Assembly: GCA_016875095.1 (NCBI GenBank)
Contig: VGSG01000011.1
Coordinates: 1 to 64,000 of the forward strand
Length of the DNA stretch: 64,000 bases
Source: Deltaproteobacteria bacterium
GTDB taxonomy: Bacteria; Desulfobacterota; Desulfomonilia; Desulfomonilales; Desulfomonilaceae
Direction: 5' to 3'
Part shown: positions 8,756 to 18,149 of the stretch, piece by piece
Position numbering within the stretch: position 1 is the first letter of the stretch
How the letters are laid out: the number at the start of each line of letters is the position of its first letter
Program-made: the position numbers and the translations under genes
Notes under the pieces: model-generated
Told to the model about the DNA's origin: nothing
The model's input: only the letters and a program-made list of their open reading frames with translations
The model's database searches: none

Positions 8756-9868
8756 TCAGACCTGATCGGCCTTACTCTTAATGAACGCGATGCTTGAGAC
8801 GGGAATGGTGTAGAGATCCTCGCCCGACTGGACGCCCACCAAGCCGTCCGAACTCCAGACGAGAATGCCCATGATGGTCTTGGACGATCCGAGAAGGCAG
8901 ATTTCCACTTCAGTGCGGGTGGAAGTGAGCCGGTCCAGAACGCTGCTGGTGGCGACGTAAGGAGAGCCTGTGATACTTGTGACGGTTTTCGCCATGGCTA
9001 CTTCCGGTTCCAATTCCTCATTGGGGGATAGTTCCGCCGCGATCCGCGGCGGAGAACTCACCGATGTCATGGACAGATCGTCGATGAGCTCGTCAATGAT
9101 TGTTTCATCCACGATCAGCGAATCGGTGATCGCAGCCCCTTGTGACGCGGGCGTGGACTGGTGGCCGCTCTTCTCGGCCATACGAGCAACCGGGCCCCGT
9201 TCGGGAGAGAGCGCGGCCGCTTGCTGCTTCAACGGAGGCGCCACGATCCTCTGCGCCAGGTTTTCAAAATCGCGCAGAGTGTACCTGAAATTGGTATTGA
9301 TAAACTTTACCTCGCATGGTAGCGGCTGATCACCGACTTTCGCGTTCATTGTTTCCGGCAATCGGAGCACTGTGTCGAGGCTGGTGTCAGTGTCGCAATT
9401 GAGATGCTGATTCATGCGCTTGATGACGGCCTCTATTTTCTCAGGATCGTCCACCTCGGTAACCTGCTTCAACAGCCAGTAAAGGTGAGCGCCTCTTCCT
9501 GACTCCACAATGATCGACGGCGCGCGGGGGAAGCTGCGGATCGCGCGGGCAGCCTGCTGTGGCCCTTCGAAGAAGACATGCTTGTCCTCGTGACCTTGCC
9601 GGCCGATATCCAAGTCCGCCCAGAGCGCCACAACGTAGCGGATGTGCTCTTTTTCCGCCTTCATTCGTTCGCGAGGGCAGATCCCGAAGTAGACATCCCG
9701 TTCTTCCGCATAATGTTCCTTCGACAGAATGTCTATATTGGGGAAGTACCGCGTACTCAACTTCGGGTCCCCACGCTTGAGGCTCTTTACAAGAATGAAG
9801 CCTCGATGCTCCTTGTAATAGTCCAGAAAGAGCGCTTCGAGGAAGTCCTTGCGTGTGAACCGCGCCAT
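8756..9868 (-). CDS. RepB-type primase-like protein with a possible C-terminal Sm/Hfq-like domain
   Basis: About 370 residues. Residues 1-210 carry the archaeo-eukaryotic-type primase core: LWADLD (about 84-89) with two metal-binding aspartates, SGRGAHLYWLL (about 124-134) and VLRLPETMNAK (about 168-178), the pattern of the RepB/bifunctional primase-polymerase family. A low-complexity acidic linker follows (about 215-310). The last 50 residues (VEICLLGSSKTIMGILVWSS, then YTIPVSSIAFIKS) look like a five-strand Sm fold, with YTIPVSSI placed where Hfq has YKHAISTI. Such primases are usually on plasmids or phages, yet no replicon or integrase gene is adjacent. ATG at 9868 is preferred over the GTG one codon earlier. 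A very good promoter precedes it. The primase domain is fairly secure; the Sm domain is an inference. Confidence 0.75.
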   Translation of the reverse strand: MARFTRKDFLEALFLDYYKEHRGFILVKSLKRGDPKLSTRYFPNIDILSKEHYAEERDVYFGICPRERMKAEKEHIRYVVALWADLDIGRQGHEDKHVFFEGPQQAARAIRSFPRAPSIIVESGRGAHLYWLLKQVTEVDDPEKIEAVIKRMNQHLNCDTDTSLDTVLRLPETMNAKVGDQPLPCEVKFINTNFRYTLRDFENLAQRIVAPPLKQQAAALSPERGPVARMAEKSGHQSTPASQGAAITDSLIVDETIIDELIDDLSMTSVSSPPRIAAELSPNEELEPEVAMAKTVTSITGSPYVATSSVLDRLTSTRTEVEICLLGSSKTIMGILVWSSDGLVGVQSGEDLYTIPVSSIAFIKSKADQV

Positions 9869-9919
9869 CACAAAAACGGACCTTTACCGGGGATTTAATT
9901 GCAGAGACTGGCAGTTGTC

Positions 9920-9948
9920 ACTATAGCTGTAAGTATCGGAAATGTCAA
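9920..9948 (-). promoter_or_regulatory. Near-consensus sigma-70 promoter for the primase-like gene
   Basis: Read on the minus strand, the -35 is TTGACA (9943-9948), the spacer is 17 bases and the -10 is TATAGT (9920-9925). The predicted start leaves a leader of about 45 bases before the ATG at 9868. It is the closest match to consensus seen in the window. Confidence 0.8.
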
Positions 9949-10064
9949 GGAAGGGGTGAAATCCGCGCTCTTTGTTTCTAAGGGAAAAGGGCTCCCGGCC
10001 GACCAGGTTTGAACGATGACCTAGGCATTCCGCGAACCGTGATCAGGTCGGTCTTGTCAAGACT

Positions 10065-10090
10065 CCCCGCGCCCATCCGGGCGCGCGGGG
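10065..10090. terminator. GC-rich hairpin, possible terminator after the TPR gene
   Basis: CCCCGCGCCC (10065-10074) can pair with GGGCGCGCGGGG (10079-10090) apart from a two-base bulge, with a four-base loop. It lies about 70 bases beyond the stop of the TPR gene. There is no T-tract, so intrinsic termination is uncertain. Confidence 0.25.
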
Positions 10091-10159
10091 CCGGCGATTT
10101 CACCCCGCCCCCGCATAAGAGAACGCCCGCGGGCTCTCGTGTTAGAGCGCTTGACTTGG

Positions 10160-11548
10160 TCATCGCTTCTTGGCGTCCGACGGACGATGTTCCGCGGATT
10201 GTTCCTGTGGGCCTGCCTTTCGAGTGGCCCGCTTGAGGTTTTCTTTGATAACCTGGTTGTCCGGGTCCAGTTTTATCGCTCTTGAGAGCAGCTCTGCCTG
10301 CTGTTTGTCATCCCCTTTTTTCCCCGCCATTACCGCCTGATCGTTGTAGGCCATGGCCAAATCAGCCGCAATCTCCTTGCTGGAGGGGAGCAATTTGTAA
10401 GCCTTGCGGAGCAATTCGATCTCCGAGTCGTGCTTGCCCTGCTCGCCCAACTTCAGGGCCTCGTTATGCAGTAGAGCGGCAAGGTTCCTCTGGGCTCCTT
10501 TATTCTCCGGGTCGATTTTGAGGGCTTTTTCCAAGAGACGTTGGGCCTTGCTCGTGTCTCCTTTGTCTGATTCGGCAAGGGCCGACGCAAGGAGCAGATT
10601 GGAGAGGTTTACTTCGGTGGTGCGGTTCTTCGGGTCGAGCTTCAATGCGGATTCGAGCCTTGCGATCCGATCGGCGACGTGGAGATCCGTCTCCTTGGAG
10701 ATAGCGAGGTTGTTGTAGGCTGCCGCTAGATTCTTCGTTATTCCCGGGTCTTTCGGGTCGATCTTGCGAGCTTCCTCCAGCAGAGAAATCTGCGCATTCA
10801 TGTTCCCGTCTTTTCCTTTGGAGATCGCAAGATCGGAAAGGGCTCTGCCCAGATTCTTCGTGATTGTCTCATCTCTTGGAGACAGAGCCAGGGCTTTCCT
10901 GAGAAGCTCGACCTCTTCCTCCACGGCCGCTTGCTTACCCCTGGCCGCTGCCAAGTTGAAGTACGCTGTCGAGAGGTTCTTGCGGATCTTGGGATTTGCC
11001 TGATCGAGGGATGCCGCTTCCTCCAATCGGGCAAGCTCTTCATCGTGTTTGCCCCGTTTCCCTTCGCTCACGGCCAGGTTGTTGAGGAGCGCGGCCAGCG
11101 CTTTCTTTCCTTCTACCTTTGTCGGCTCCAGGGCTACCGCGTGCTTCAAGTAAGTAATTTTTTCGGCGCTGGTCAACTGGTTCGGGGGAAGAGCAAGGCT
11201 GTTGAATACGGCCTGTACGAAGTTCGATTTGACATCCGCGTCGTCCGGGACTAATTCCACGGCTCGTGCAAGCTGTTTCAGCGCTCCGGCAACCTCTCCT
11301 CTGCGCCGCATGTCTAAACCAAGGTTGTTGTGCGCTATCGCCAAAACACCTCGGTATTTCGAATTGTCCGGGGCTAGTTTGACGGCCCTTTCCAAGGGAT
11401 CCAGGGCAGCTTGGGTCTGATTGCGAGAGAGCAAGTGGCTTCCCTGAAAAAAGAGGTCTTCCGCTTTGTCGGGATTATCGGGGCTCTCGGCCGAAACCGG
11501 CGAGACGGCCAGCAGCATGACGAACGCAGTCAGTGCGAAGGCTCGCAT
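10160..11548 (-). CDS. Exported tetratricopeptide-repeat protein
   Basis: 462 residues from an ATG at 11548 with GGAG six bases upstream. A signal peptide (MRAFALTAFVMLLAVSPVSA) is followed by about ten TPR-like units of 36-44 residues, each with NNLA/KNL cores and a KLDPxN turn. Examples are AVKLAPDN, ARKIDPKDP, ALKLDPKN and AIKLDPDN. Such proteins are protein-binding scaffolds in the periplasm or on the outer membrane; no enzymatic domain is seen. It has no close same-strand partner: the primase gene lies 290 bases downstream. An in-frame start 23 codons earlier is less likely because it would bury the signal peptide. Function is unknown. Confidence 0.85.
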   Translation of the reverse strand: MRAFALTAFVMLLAVSPVSAESPDNPDKAEDLFFQGSHLLSRNQTQAALDPLERAVKLAPDNSKYRGVLAIAHNNLGLDMRRRGEVAGALKQLARAVELVPDDADVKSNFVQAVFNSLALPPNQLTSAEKITYLKHAVALEPTKVEGKKALAALLNNLAVSEGKRGKHDEELARLEEAASLDQANPKIRKNLSTAYFNLAAARGKQAAVEEEVELLRKALALSPRDETITKNLGRALSDLAISKGKDGNMNAQISLLEEARKIDPKDPGITKNLAAAYNNLAISKETDLHVADRIARLESALKLDPKNRTTEVNLSNLLLASALAESDKGDTSKAQRLLEKALKIDPENKGAQRNLAALLHNEALKLGEQGKHDSEIELLRKAYKLLPSSKEIAADLAMAYNDQAVMAGKKGDDKQQAELLSRAIKLDPDNQVIKENLKRATRKAGPQEQSAEHRPSDAKKR

Positions 11549-11900
11549 TGCCGCTCCAAGATCGACCCGGAAAAGAATCATGGCGCATCGCTCCCTATCG
11601 CGACTCCCCGGACTCATCTCTCTACCTTAGCCGGCATGGCGCAGAGTCCGTTGTCTCCACGCGCGACGCACTGTTATCACGGCCGCCGGGTACGGTCAAC
11701 GGTCCGGCGCACGGCTTGGTGAATGAAGGCTCGTTTCCGGCAATCGGCTTCCGGGTGCGATGGGTTGAGTCCGACACGACCTCATGTCAGCCGAAACGTT
11801 CTTGGAACCCCGAACGTCACTGGGAGCCCACATCTCTTGACAAAGACACCGGATGTCGCTAAAGGACGAAGTTTGAAGCTGAGCGCACAGGAGGTGGCGC
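11549..11900. promoter_or_regulatory. Divergent intergenic region with a candidate promoter for the ABC operon
   Basis: A 352-base gap between the TPR gene (minus) and the ABC operon (plus), with no supported gene. On the plus strand TTGACA at 11837-11842 is followed after 17 bases by TAAAGG at 11860-11865, a good -35 with a weak -10. The ribosome-binding site AGGAGGTGGCGC sits just before the ATG at 11901. Confidence 0.5.
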
Positions 11901-12887
11901 ATGATTGAAGTGCAGGGCCTGACCAAGAACTACGGTCGGCTTGCCGCCATAAAGGACGTAAATTTCCGCGTGGAATCAGGGGAGATCGTCGGGTTCCTGG
12001 GCCCCAACGGCGCCGGAAAGACCACGACCATGCGGATTCTTACCTGCTTTTCGCCGCCCACCTCCGGCACGGCTCTTGTCCTGGGTATGGATGTGCGAAA
12101 GGATTCGCTGGAAATACGTCGCAAGGTGGGGTACCTGCCCGAGAACGCGCCGCTCTACGGATGGATGCGCGTGAAAGGGTACTTGGAGTTCGTCGCGAGA
12201 GCCAAGGCGGTCCCGTCCAATCAGGTTTCTCCTGAAATAGAGAGGGTCGCGCAGGCCGTGGGAATATCCCACGTCATGGGGCAGGTGATTCGGAGCTTGT
12301 CCAAAGGATACCGACAGCGGGTCGCGTTAGCCCAGGCGCTGATCGCAGATCCACCGCTCCTCGTCCTTGACGAACCCACCATCGGTCTCGATCCCAAGCA
12401 AATTAGGGAAATACGTCAAATGATAAAGGGATTCGCTCGAAACCGCACCGTCATCCTTTCCACTCACATCCTGCCCGAAGTGAGCCAGGTTTGCGACCGG
12501 GTCATTATCATCAATAAGGGGTCAATTGTCGCCGAGGATTCTCCATCTACCTTGACCCAGCGCCATGGAAAATCCCCCCGCGTGGAAGTGCTGGTAAGGG
12601 CGCCCGCACAAGAGCTCATGTCGTTTCTGTCAAACCTGGAGGGGGTGACGTCAGTCCATCCTCCGTCCAGGTTGCCCCAGCATGACGGAATTGTCGGAGC
12701 CGCCATCGAATCCAAGCGCGGCGCGGACCTCCGCGCGCTCGTCGCCAGATCGGTCGTAGAGAAGGGTTGGGATCTTCTGGAACTCAAAACGCTCGATGTC
12801 AGTCTTGAGGATGTCTTCATCGATCTCGTCACGGAAGAAAACGACGACCGCGCTGCGCAAGAGGCGCGGGGGGAGACGGTCATATGA
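11901..12887 (+). CDS. ABC transporter ATP-binding protein, GldA-like
   Basis: 328 residues. Walker A is GPNGAGKT (about 33-40), the signature is LSKGYRQRV (about 134-142), Walker B is LLVLDEPTIGLD (about 152-163) and the H-loop is STH. A C-terminal extension of about 100 residues follows, as in GldA and other ABC-2 drug or lipid exporters. A textbook AGGAGG site precedes it, and it overlaps the next gene by ATGA. With the following three genes it forms an operon resembling the gldA-gldF-gldG sets described for Bacteroidetes gliding, which are also widespread in non-gliding bacteria. The transported substrate is unknown. Confidence 0.92.
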   Translation: MIEVQGLTKNYGRLAAIKDVNFRVESGEIVGFLGPNGAGKTTTMRILTCFSPPTSGTALVLGMDVRKDSLEIRRKVGYLPENAPLYGWMRVKGYLEFVARAKAVPSNQVSPEIERVAQAVGISHVMGQVIRSLSKGYRQRVALAQALIADPPLLVLDEPTIGLDPKQIREIRQMIKGFARNRTVILSTHILPEVSQVCDRVIIINKGSIVAEDSPSTLTQRHGKSPRVEVLVRAPAQELMSFLSNLEGVTSVHPPSRLPQHDGIVGAAIESKRGADLRALVARSVVEKGWDLLELKTLDVSLEDVFIDLVTEENDDRAAQEARGETVI

Positions 12888-13654
12888 GAGGGTTCTACGC
12901 GATATTTCACAAGGAATTGGCAAACTTTTTTGTTTCTCCGATCGCGTATGCGGTCATAGGTTGTTTTCTGCTGGTGTCCGGCTTTTTCTTCTGGGCGAAC
13001 GTATCATTCTTAAGCCTGCTTAGCCTTCAGGCCTCCGCGTCTCCCATGTTCGCCGAGCGCATAAACATGACCGACGTTGTAGTGCGACCGTTTGCGCAAA
13101 ACATGGGCATCGTCCTACTGTTTGTGCTGCCTCTCTTGACCATGCGGCTCTTCTCGGAAGAGAAGCGATCCGGGTGCATCGAACTTCTGCTCACCTACCC
13201 CATCTCGGACGTGGCCGTGATGCTCGGCAAGTTTGTTGCGAGCCTTCTGGTAGTGGTGATCATGCTTGCCGGCACCGTACCCTCGTTTCTTCTGTTGCTC
13301 GGACTGGGGAGCCTTGATTGGGGGCCGGTCATCGGAGGCTATCTTTCGCTGCTCCTGATGGGGGGCGCATTCATCTCGCTAGGGCTCTTCATTTCGTCAC
13401 TGACCGAGAACCAGATCATTTCCGCGGCCATATCCTTTGTGTTGGCCCTGCTCTTTTGGATTTTGAGTTGGAGTTCCTCGTTCACGGGAGCGCAACTCGG
13501 CTACATCATCAGTCAACTCTCAATCTTGGAACATATGGATTCTCTGAACAAAGGCGTGCTCGCGCTGAGCGACGTATCGTTCTTCGTGCTCTTTACAGCC
13601 TTTTTCCTCTTTCTTACGATGCGCTCGCTGGAAACTCACCGGTGGAGGGGATAG
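12884..13654 (+). CDS. ABC-2 type membrane permease, GldF-like
   Basis: 256 residues with six predicted membrane segments (about 20-42, 70-90, 112-140, 148-172, 180-200 and 228-248). EEKRSGCIELLLTYPIS after the second segment is the typical ABC-2 coupling region. It overlaps the ATPase gene by four bases and ends three bases before the GldG-like gene, so the three products very likely form one inner-membrane complex. No substrate can be inferred. Confidence 0.9.
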   Translation: MRGFYAIFHKELANFFVSPIAYAVIGCFLLVSGFFFWANVSFLSLLSLQASASPMFAERINMTDVVVRPFAQNMGIVLLFVLPLLTMRLFSEEKRSGCIELLLTYPISDVAVMLGKFVASLLVVVIMLAGTVPSFLLLLGLGSLDWGPVIGGYLSLLLMGGAFISLGLFISSLTENQIISAAISFVLALLFWILSWSSSFTGAQLGYIISQLSILEHMDSLNKGVLALSDVSFFVLFTAFFLFLTMRSLETHRWRG

Positions 13655-13657
13655 CGG

Positions 13658-15157
13658 ATGGAGATCAGGGAATCTCAAAGAAGACTCCTCTTAGGCGGCG
13701 GAAGCTTCGTCGGCATTCTTATCTTTCTGGCCATCGTGGTGGCCATTCAGTACATAGCGCTCCAGCATCCGCTTCGGTGGGATCTCACTCAGACAGGCAA
13801 ATTTACGTTAGCGCCGCAGAGCAGCCAGGTCCTTGCGACCTTCAAGGAAAAGAAGATTCCTATAGAGGTTCTCGCCTTTTTTGAAACAAAGGACTTTGGG
13901 CCCCGAAGTCGCTCGCGCGACCTCTTGGACCAGTATCGCGACGTGTATTCCGGTTTTTCTTACGAGCTGCTTGATCCTGATAGGGAGCTGGCCATAGCGA
14001 AGAAACACGGGGTCGAGGCATACCCGACCCTGGTGATTAGGGCCGGTGACAGAGAGGAAAGGATTACCACGTCAGACGAGGAGACCCTCACCAATGCGCT
14101 GGTGAAGCTTCTCCGCACTGACGTGAAATCGGTCTATTTCCTCAAAGGCCACGGGGAACTGTCCCCCAAGGAGACAGGATCCGACGGCTTCAGCATTGCC
14201 AAAGAGCAGATAGAAAAGCAAAACTACAAGACCGACGAAATCGTCCTCCTGCAAGCTCCTTCCGTGCCGAAGGACGCAAGCATTCTCGTCATAGCGGGCC
14301 CCGAAATGGACCCACTCGATACCGAACTGGAAGCGATCCGCGCTTTCCTTAAGCGCGGGGGAAAACTGTTAGTGGCCCTCCGCCCGTTCAAGACGCCGAA
14401 GCTTGCCGCATTCCTCAAGGAATACGGATTCGAGACTGGGGAGGACATCGTGGTGGACCGGATGAGCCGAGCCCTGGGCGGTGATTACCTGATGCCGGTC
14501 GTCACGACGTACGTGGAATTCCCTATTACGAAAAACTTCAAATTTGCGTCATTCTTTCCGGAAGCGCGCTCGGTGGCCGTCACAAAGAAGCCCATTCCGC
14601 ACGTTGAACTCACGGACTTGGCGCTCACCAGCCCTCTCTCGTGGACCATTAATGAAGAGCAGCTCAAGAGCGGAGACGCCAACTTTGATCCCAACAAAGG
14701 ACAGAAGGGCCCCATATCGGTAATGGCTGTCTCGACCTACACGAACGTGGAGGGCTTGAACGACGCGGCAACGCAAACCAAGAAAGAAAGCCCTGCAGAA
14801 CAAGGATCCGAGTCCACTCCAAAAGACCAAGGCGGCTCCGAAACGAAAAGCGACGGCGCCAAAGCCAAGGTTCCGTCAAAAGCGCGCATTGTCGTCTTCG
14901 GGAGCGCCCAGTTCGCCGGCAATAAGTTCTTCAAGCTCCAGGGGAATGGTGACCTGTTCATGAATACGGTCTCCTGGCTCGCGGAAGAAGAGAGCCTTAT
15001 TGCAATCCGCCCGAAGTCGGAGCGAGCGCAGCCGATCGTGCTTACCGCCGGACAGTCCTGGGCTTTCTTGCTGATTCCGGTAGTTCTGACGCCTCTTGCC
15101 TGGTTCGTGGTGGGCGGGATCGTATACTTCTCCCGGAAACGCATCGTAGCCGCATGA
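13658..15157 (+). CDS. GldG-like ABC-associated extracytoplasmic protein
   Basis: 499 residues. One N-terminal membrane helix (about 20-43), then a large periplasmic part with RWDLTQTGKFTLAPQSSQVL, the hallmark start of the GldG/ABC-type uncharacterised transport family. A Lys/Glu/Ser/Gly-rich linker lies at about 365-410, and a final membrane helix at about 465-488 ends in a short basic tail. GldG partners GldA and GldF in known operons. The gene begins three bases after the permease stop and has a GGAGGGGA site. Likely role is an accessory part of the exporter; mechanism unknown. Confidence 0.88.
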   Translation: MEIRESQRRLLLGGGSFVGILIFLAIVVAIQYIALQHPLRWDLTQTGKFTLAPQSSQVLATFKEKKIPIEVLAFFETKDFGPRSRSRDLLDQYRDVYSGFSYELLDPDRELAIAKKHGVEAYPTLVIRAGDREERITTSDEETLTNALVKLLRTDVKSVYFLKGHGELSPKETGSDGFSIAKEQIEKQNYKTDEIVLLQAPSVPKDASILVIAGPEMDPLDTELEAIRAFLKRGGKLLVALRPFKTPKLAAFLKEYGFETGEDIVVDRMSRALGGDYLMPVVTTYVEFPITKNFKFASFFPEARSVAVTKKPIPHVELTDLALTSPLSWTINEEQLKSGDANFDPNKGQKGPISVMAVSTYTNVEGLNDAATQTKKESPAEQGSESTPKDQGGSETKSDGAKAKVPSKARIVVFGSAQFAGNKFFKLQGNGDLFMNTVSWLAEEESLIAIRPKSERAQPIVLTAGQSWAFLLIPVVLTPLAWFVVGGIVYFSRKRIVAA

Positions 15158-15226
15158 CCCCGGCTCGCAATTGCGTATCGGATTCGGAGTCGATAAGCGG
15201 AATGCCCTGGAACGGAGGCCCGATAT

Positions 15227-16735
15227 ATGAAATCAGGCAAGGTTCTGGTTTACTTGGCTATACTTGTGGCTCTCGGCCTCTACGTCTACTTGGTGGAGAT
15301 CAGGCACAAGGGCCAACAAAAAGCGCGTGAAGAAAAGGCCGCACAGCTCCTGGATCTGAAAAAGGAGGACATCACTTCCGTAACGCTGAAATCCAAAGAC
15401 CGCGGCCTTGTGGAAGCGACCAAGATTGGAGACGACTGGGTCCTTATTGCTCCCCTCAAGACAAAGGCCGACAAACACTCTATCGATACCCTCATCCATT
15501 CCATTGTAACGGGTAAGAGAGAGAAGCTCCTAAAAGAGAAGGTTTCAGACTGGGCGGAATACGGACTCGCAGATCCCAAGTTCGCGATCGAAATCGGCGC
15601 CAAAGATCAGAAGAGCAGCGTGAGCTTCGGAGAACTCAACCCTGCCAAGACAGCTCATTACGTTCGGATAGGTGACAAACCGGAACTCCATCTCGTCGCG
15701 GACACCCTGAAGAACAGCGTGGACAAGACTTCTTTCGATCTGCGTGACAAGACCGTGGTAGCTCTCACGGTAACGGACGTGGATCAAATCGCCTACAAGC
15801 GCGAGGGCCGTGAGATTCAATTGAAACGGGAGGGCCCCGACAAGTGGACCCTTGTGAAGCCCGAAAAGATGCGGGTGAAGAGTTCACTGGTCAACAGCGA
15901 TTTGAGGAGCCTGACCAACCTCGCCGCGCAGGAGATTATCGACCAACCACAAAAGGAAGGAGATCCATACGGTCTGGATAACCCCGAGACATCCATACTC
16001 CTTTCCGGTGAGAAACGCCAATTAGAGCTCCTCGTAGGAAAGCCGGTCGAGAAGAAAGACAAGTCCCAAACGCTCACACCGGACCGGTATGCCCGCGTCA
16101 AGGGCAACGACACCGTCTATGTGATCACGGGCTTGCCCATCAAAAATCTGCATATGGATCCTGAGAAGCTCAGAGATCGCTCCCTGCTGACATTCGACCC
16201 GGCCAACGTGGAAAGGCTGGAAGTCAGTATCGAGGACAAGAAGTGGCTCGCGTCCCGCGGCAAAGATAACAAATGGGAGCTGGAAGAACCGCAGAAAAAG
16301 AAGAGCATGGAAACCTGGGTGGTGAACCGGGTCCTTTGGGATTTGAAAGACCTGGAATGGAAGTCGAAGAAAGAAAAAGCGGGTAAAGGTCTGGCCGCGT
16401 ACCAGCTCGAATCGCCTGCGCTCGTCGCGAAGGTGTGGCTCAAGGGTGAGAAAGAGCCTCTGACCTTGAATGTGGGCTGGGAGAAGAAGGCCGCTACAGG
16501 GCCTTCACAAGAACCCTCGACTGACAAAGACTCGGAACCCGGGAAGATAAAGGCGGAGAAGCCGATACTTTCAGATGGGGACTCTCCGCCGGGCTCTCAG
16601 AAGGCCTCTCGGCTCCCGGCTGAGGCGCATGTCGTTGCCCAGCCCTATCACGAGGAAGGCTACGTGTACGTGGTGGATGGGAACCCCGTCGAACGGTTGA
16701 TCAATGACCTTGAAGAGCTGACCGACAAGAAGTGA
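15227..16735 (+). CDS. DUF4340 family membrane-anchored protein
   Basis: 502 residues with a single N-terminal membrane anchor (about 4-20) and a long, charged extracytoplasmic portion. It contains repeated domains with EYGL and PYGLDNPE segments, the kind seen in DUF4340 proteins. A Lys/Glu/Pro-rich insert occurs at about 420-465. GGAGG lies eight bases before the ATG. DUF4340 genes usually follow gldG-like genes, and this gene starts 69 bases after one, so it is probably the fourth member of the same operon. Molecular function is unknown. Confidence 0.85.
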   Translation: MKSGKVLVYLAILVALGLYVYLVEIRHKGQQKAREEKAAQLLDLKKEDITSVTLKSKDRGLVEATKIGDDWVLIAPLKTKADKHSIDTLIHSIVTGKREKLLKEKVSDWAEYGLADPKFAIEIGAKDQKSSVSFGELNPAKTAHYVRIGDKPELHLVADTLKNSVDKTSFDLRDKTVVALTVTDVDQIAYKREGREIQLKREGPDKWTLVKPEKMRVKSSLVNSDLRSLTNLAAQEIIDQPQKEGDPYGLDNPETSILLSGEKRQLELLVGKPVEKKDKSQTLTPDRYARVKGNDTVYVITGLPIKNLHMDPEKLRDRSLLTFDPANVERLEVSIEDKKWLASRGKDNKWELEEPQKKKSMETWVVNRVLWDLKDLEWKSKKEKAGKGLAAYQLESPALVAKVWLKGEKEPLTLNVGWEKKAATGPSQEPSTDKDSEPGKIKAEKPILSDGDSPPGSQKASRLPAEAHVVAQPYHEEGYVYVVDGNPVERLINDLEELTDKK

Positions 16736-16818
16736 ACCGGCCTTCGAACTGATTTTAGAAATCGGTTTTCTTGATACCAGTCGGCAGGCGTTTTGTCCGA
16801 TTCGAGGCAACGCGATTC

Positions 16819-16926
16819 CGTCATTCCTACGAAGGCCGGAATGCACTCTTTTCAGCGCCTCGTTCCGCGTCGGATTGGGCCCCGGCGCAAGTCCCGGACC
16901 GCGGTACGGGGTTCGCCGGGGTGACG
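16819..16926. repeat. Dispersed palindromic repeat, CGTCATTCC...GGGGTGACG type
   Basis: A 108-base intergenic element that starts CGTCATTCCTACGAAGG and ends GGTTCGCCGGGGTGACG. The ends are imperfect inverted repeats and each arm can fold separately. It is similar in plan to the element at 63322-63392. It lies between the DUF4340 gene and nifS, which converge on it. Confidence 0.6.
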
Positions 16927-16961
16927 ACGCGGCGTAAGTCGAATCTCGTTAACTCCAATAC

Positions 16962-18149
16962 TCACTGCACGGTGCACACTGCGGACAAGTATTCTCTGCC
17001 GAAGGGAGACATCTCTCGGAGCCCTCTGATGATCGGCGGCACCTCTTCGAGCACATAGCTGATTTCGTCTTCGGTGGTATACCGGGAGAGAGAGAACCGG
17101 ATTGAGCCGTGCACTGAGTTGAAAGGGACACCCATGGCCCTGAGCACATGCGAGGGCTCCAATGACCCGGAGGTGCACGCGGACCCGGACGACGCGCAAA
17201 TCCCTTTCACATCCATGCGCATAAGGATGGCCTCTCCTTCCACGTACTCGAATCCGATGCTGAGCGTGTTGGGGAGCCTGGCTTCAGGATGCCCGTTCAG
17301 GTGAGCCAGGGGCACTGTAGCCATCAAACCCTGCTCCAGTCGATCGCGCAGACGCCGCATGGTCGCGACGTGGTCGGCAAACCCCTCCGAGCAGAGCCGA
17401 GCGGCTTCGCCCAAACCCACGATCCCGGGGACGTTCTCCGTCCCTCCGCGGCGATCCGACTCCTGATGACCACCCACGACGAACGGGGAAAATCGGGTCC
17501 CGCGGCGCACGTACAGCGCTCCGATGCCCTTGGGCCCGTGCAGCTTGTGTCCGGACAGGGAAAGGAAATCGATCTGAGACGCCTCTAGGTTCATAGGGAC
17601 CTTTCCCACAGCCTGGACAGCGTCGGTGTGCATGATCGCGCCGTGCTCGTGGGCAATCTCCGAGATCTCCTCCACCGGGAAGATCACTCCCGTTTCGTTG
17701 TTCGCCCACATAACCGAGACGATCGCGGTATTATCCGTAATTCTGCTGCGGACCTCGTCCATGTCGAGCTTGCCTTGCCTGTCCACGGAGAGCCACCGCA
17801 CCACGTATCCTCTATCGCGGGCAAGGCGTTTGCACAGGTTGAGGACCGCGGGATGCTCGACCCGTGTGGTCACGATTTCTCGGCGATCGGGCGCGGTGGC
17901 CAGCGCGCTCAGGATCGCCGTGGAATCCGCTTCAGTGCCCCCGGAAGTGAAAACGATCTCCTTCGCGGAAGCCCCAAGCGACTGTGCGAGGTTCTCTCTT
18001 GCACGGGCCACGTCTCTGGCGACCGTGCCGCCGAAGCTGTGCATGCTTGAGGGGTTGCCGTAGCGTTCGCAGAAGAACGGCCTCATGGCCTCCAAGACGC
18101 GAGGATCTACTGCGGTCGTGGCATTGTTGTCCAGGTATGTGACGGTCAT
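16962..18149 (-). CDS. nifS: Cysteine desulfurase NifS
   Basis: 395 residues. It takes sulfur from cysteine with pyridoxal phosphate and passes it to the NifU scaffold. The start [16 protein letters not shown] is the family signature. [14 protein letters not shown] contains the PLP lysine, TRVEHPA a conserved histidine, and [17 protein letters not shown] the mobile-loop cysteine that carries the persulfide. It overlaps nifU by four bases, so the pair is translationally coupled. No nitrogenase genes are nearby, so a general iron-sulfur role is more likely than a nitrogen-fixation-specific one. Confidence 0.96.
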   Translation of the reverse strand: MTVTYLDNNATTAVDPRVLEAMRPFFCERYGNPSSMHSFGGTVARDVARARENLAQSLGASAKEIVFTSGGTEADSTAILSALATAPDRREIVTTRVEHPAVLNLCKRLARDRGYVVRWLSVDRQGKLDMDEVRSRITDNTAIVSVMWANNETGVIFPVEEISEIAHEHGAIMHTDAVQAVGKVPMNLEASQIDFLSLSGHKLHGPKGIGALYVRRGTRFSPFVVGGHQESDRRGGTENVPGIVGLGEAARLCSEGFADHVATMRRLRDRLEQGLMATVPLAHLNGHPEARLPNTLSIGFEYVEGEAILMRMDVKGICASSGSACTSGSLEPSHVLRAMGVPFNSVHGSIRFSLSRYTTEDEISYVLEEVPPIIRGLREMSPFGREYLSAVCTVQ

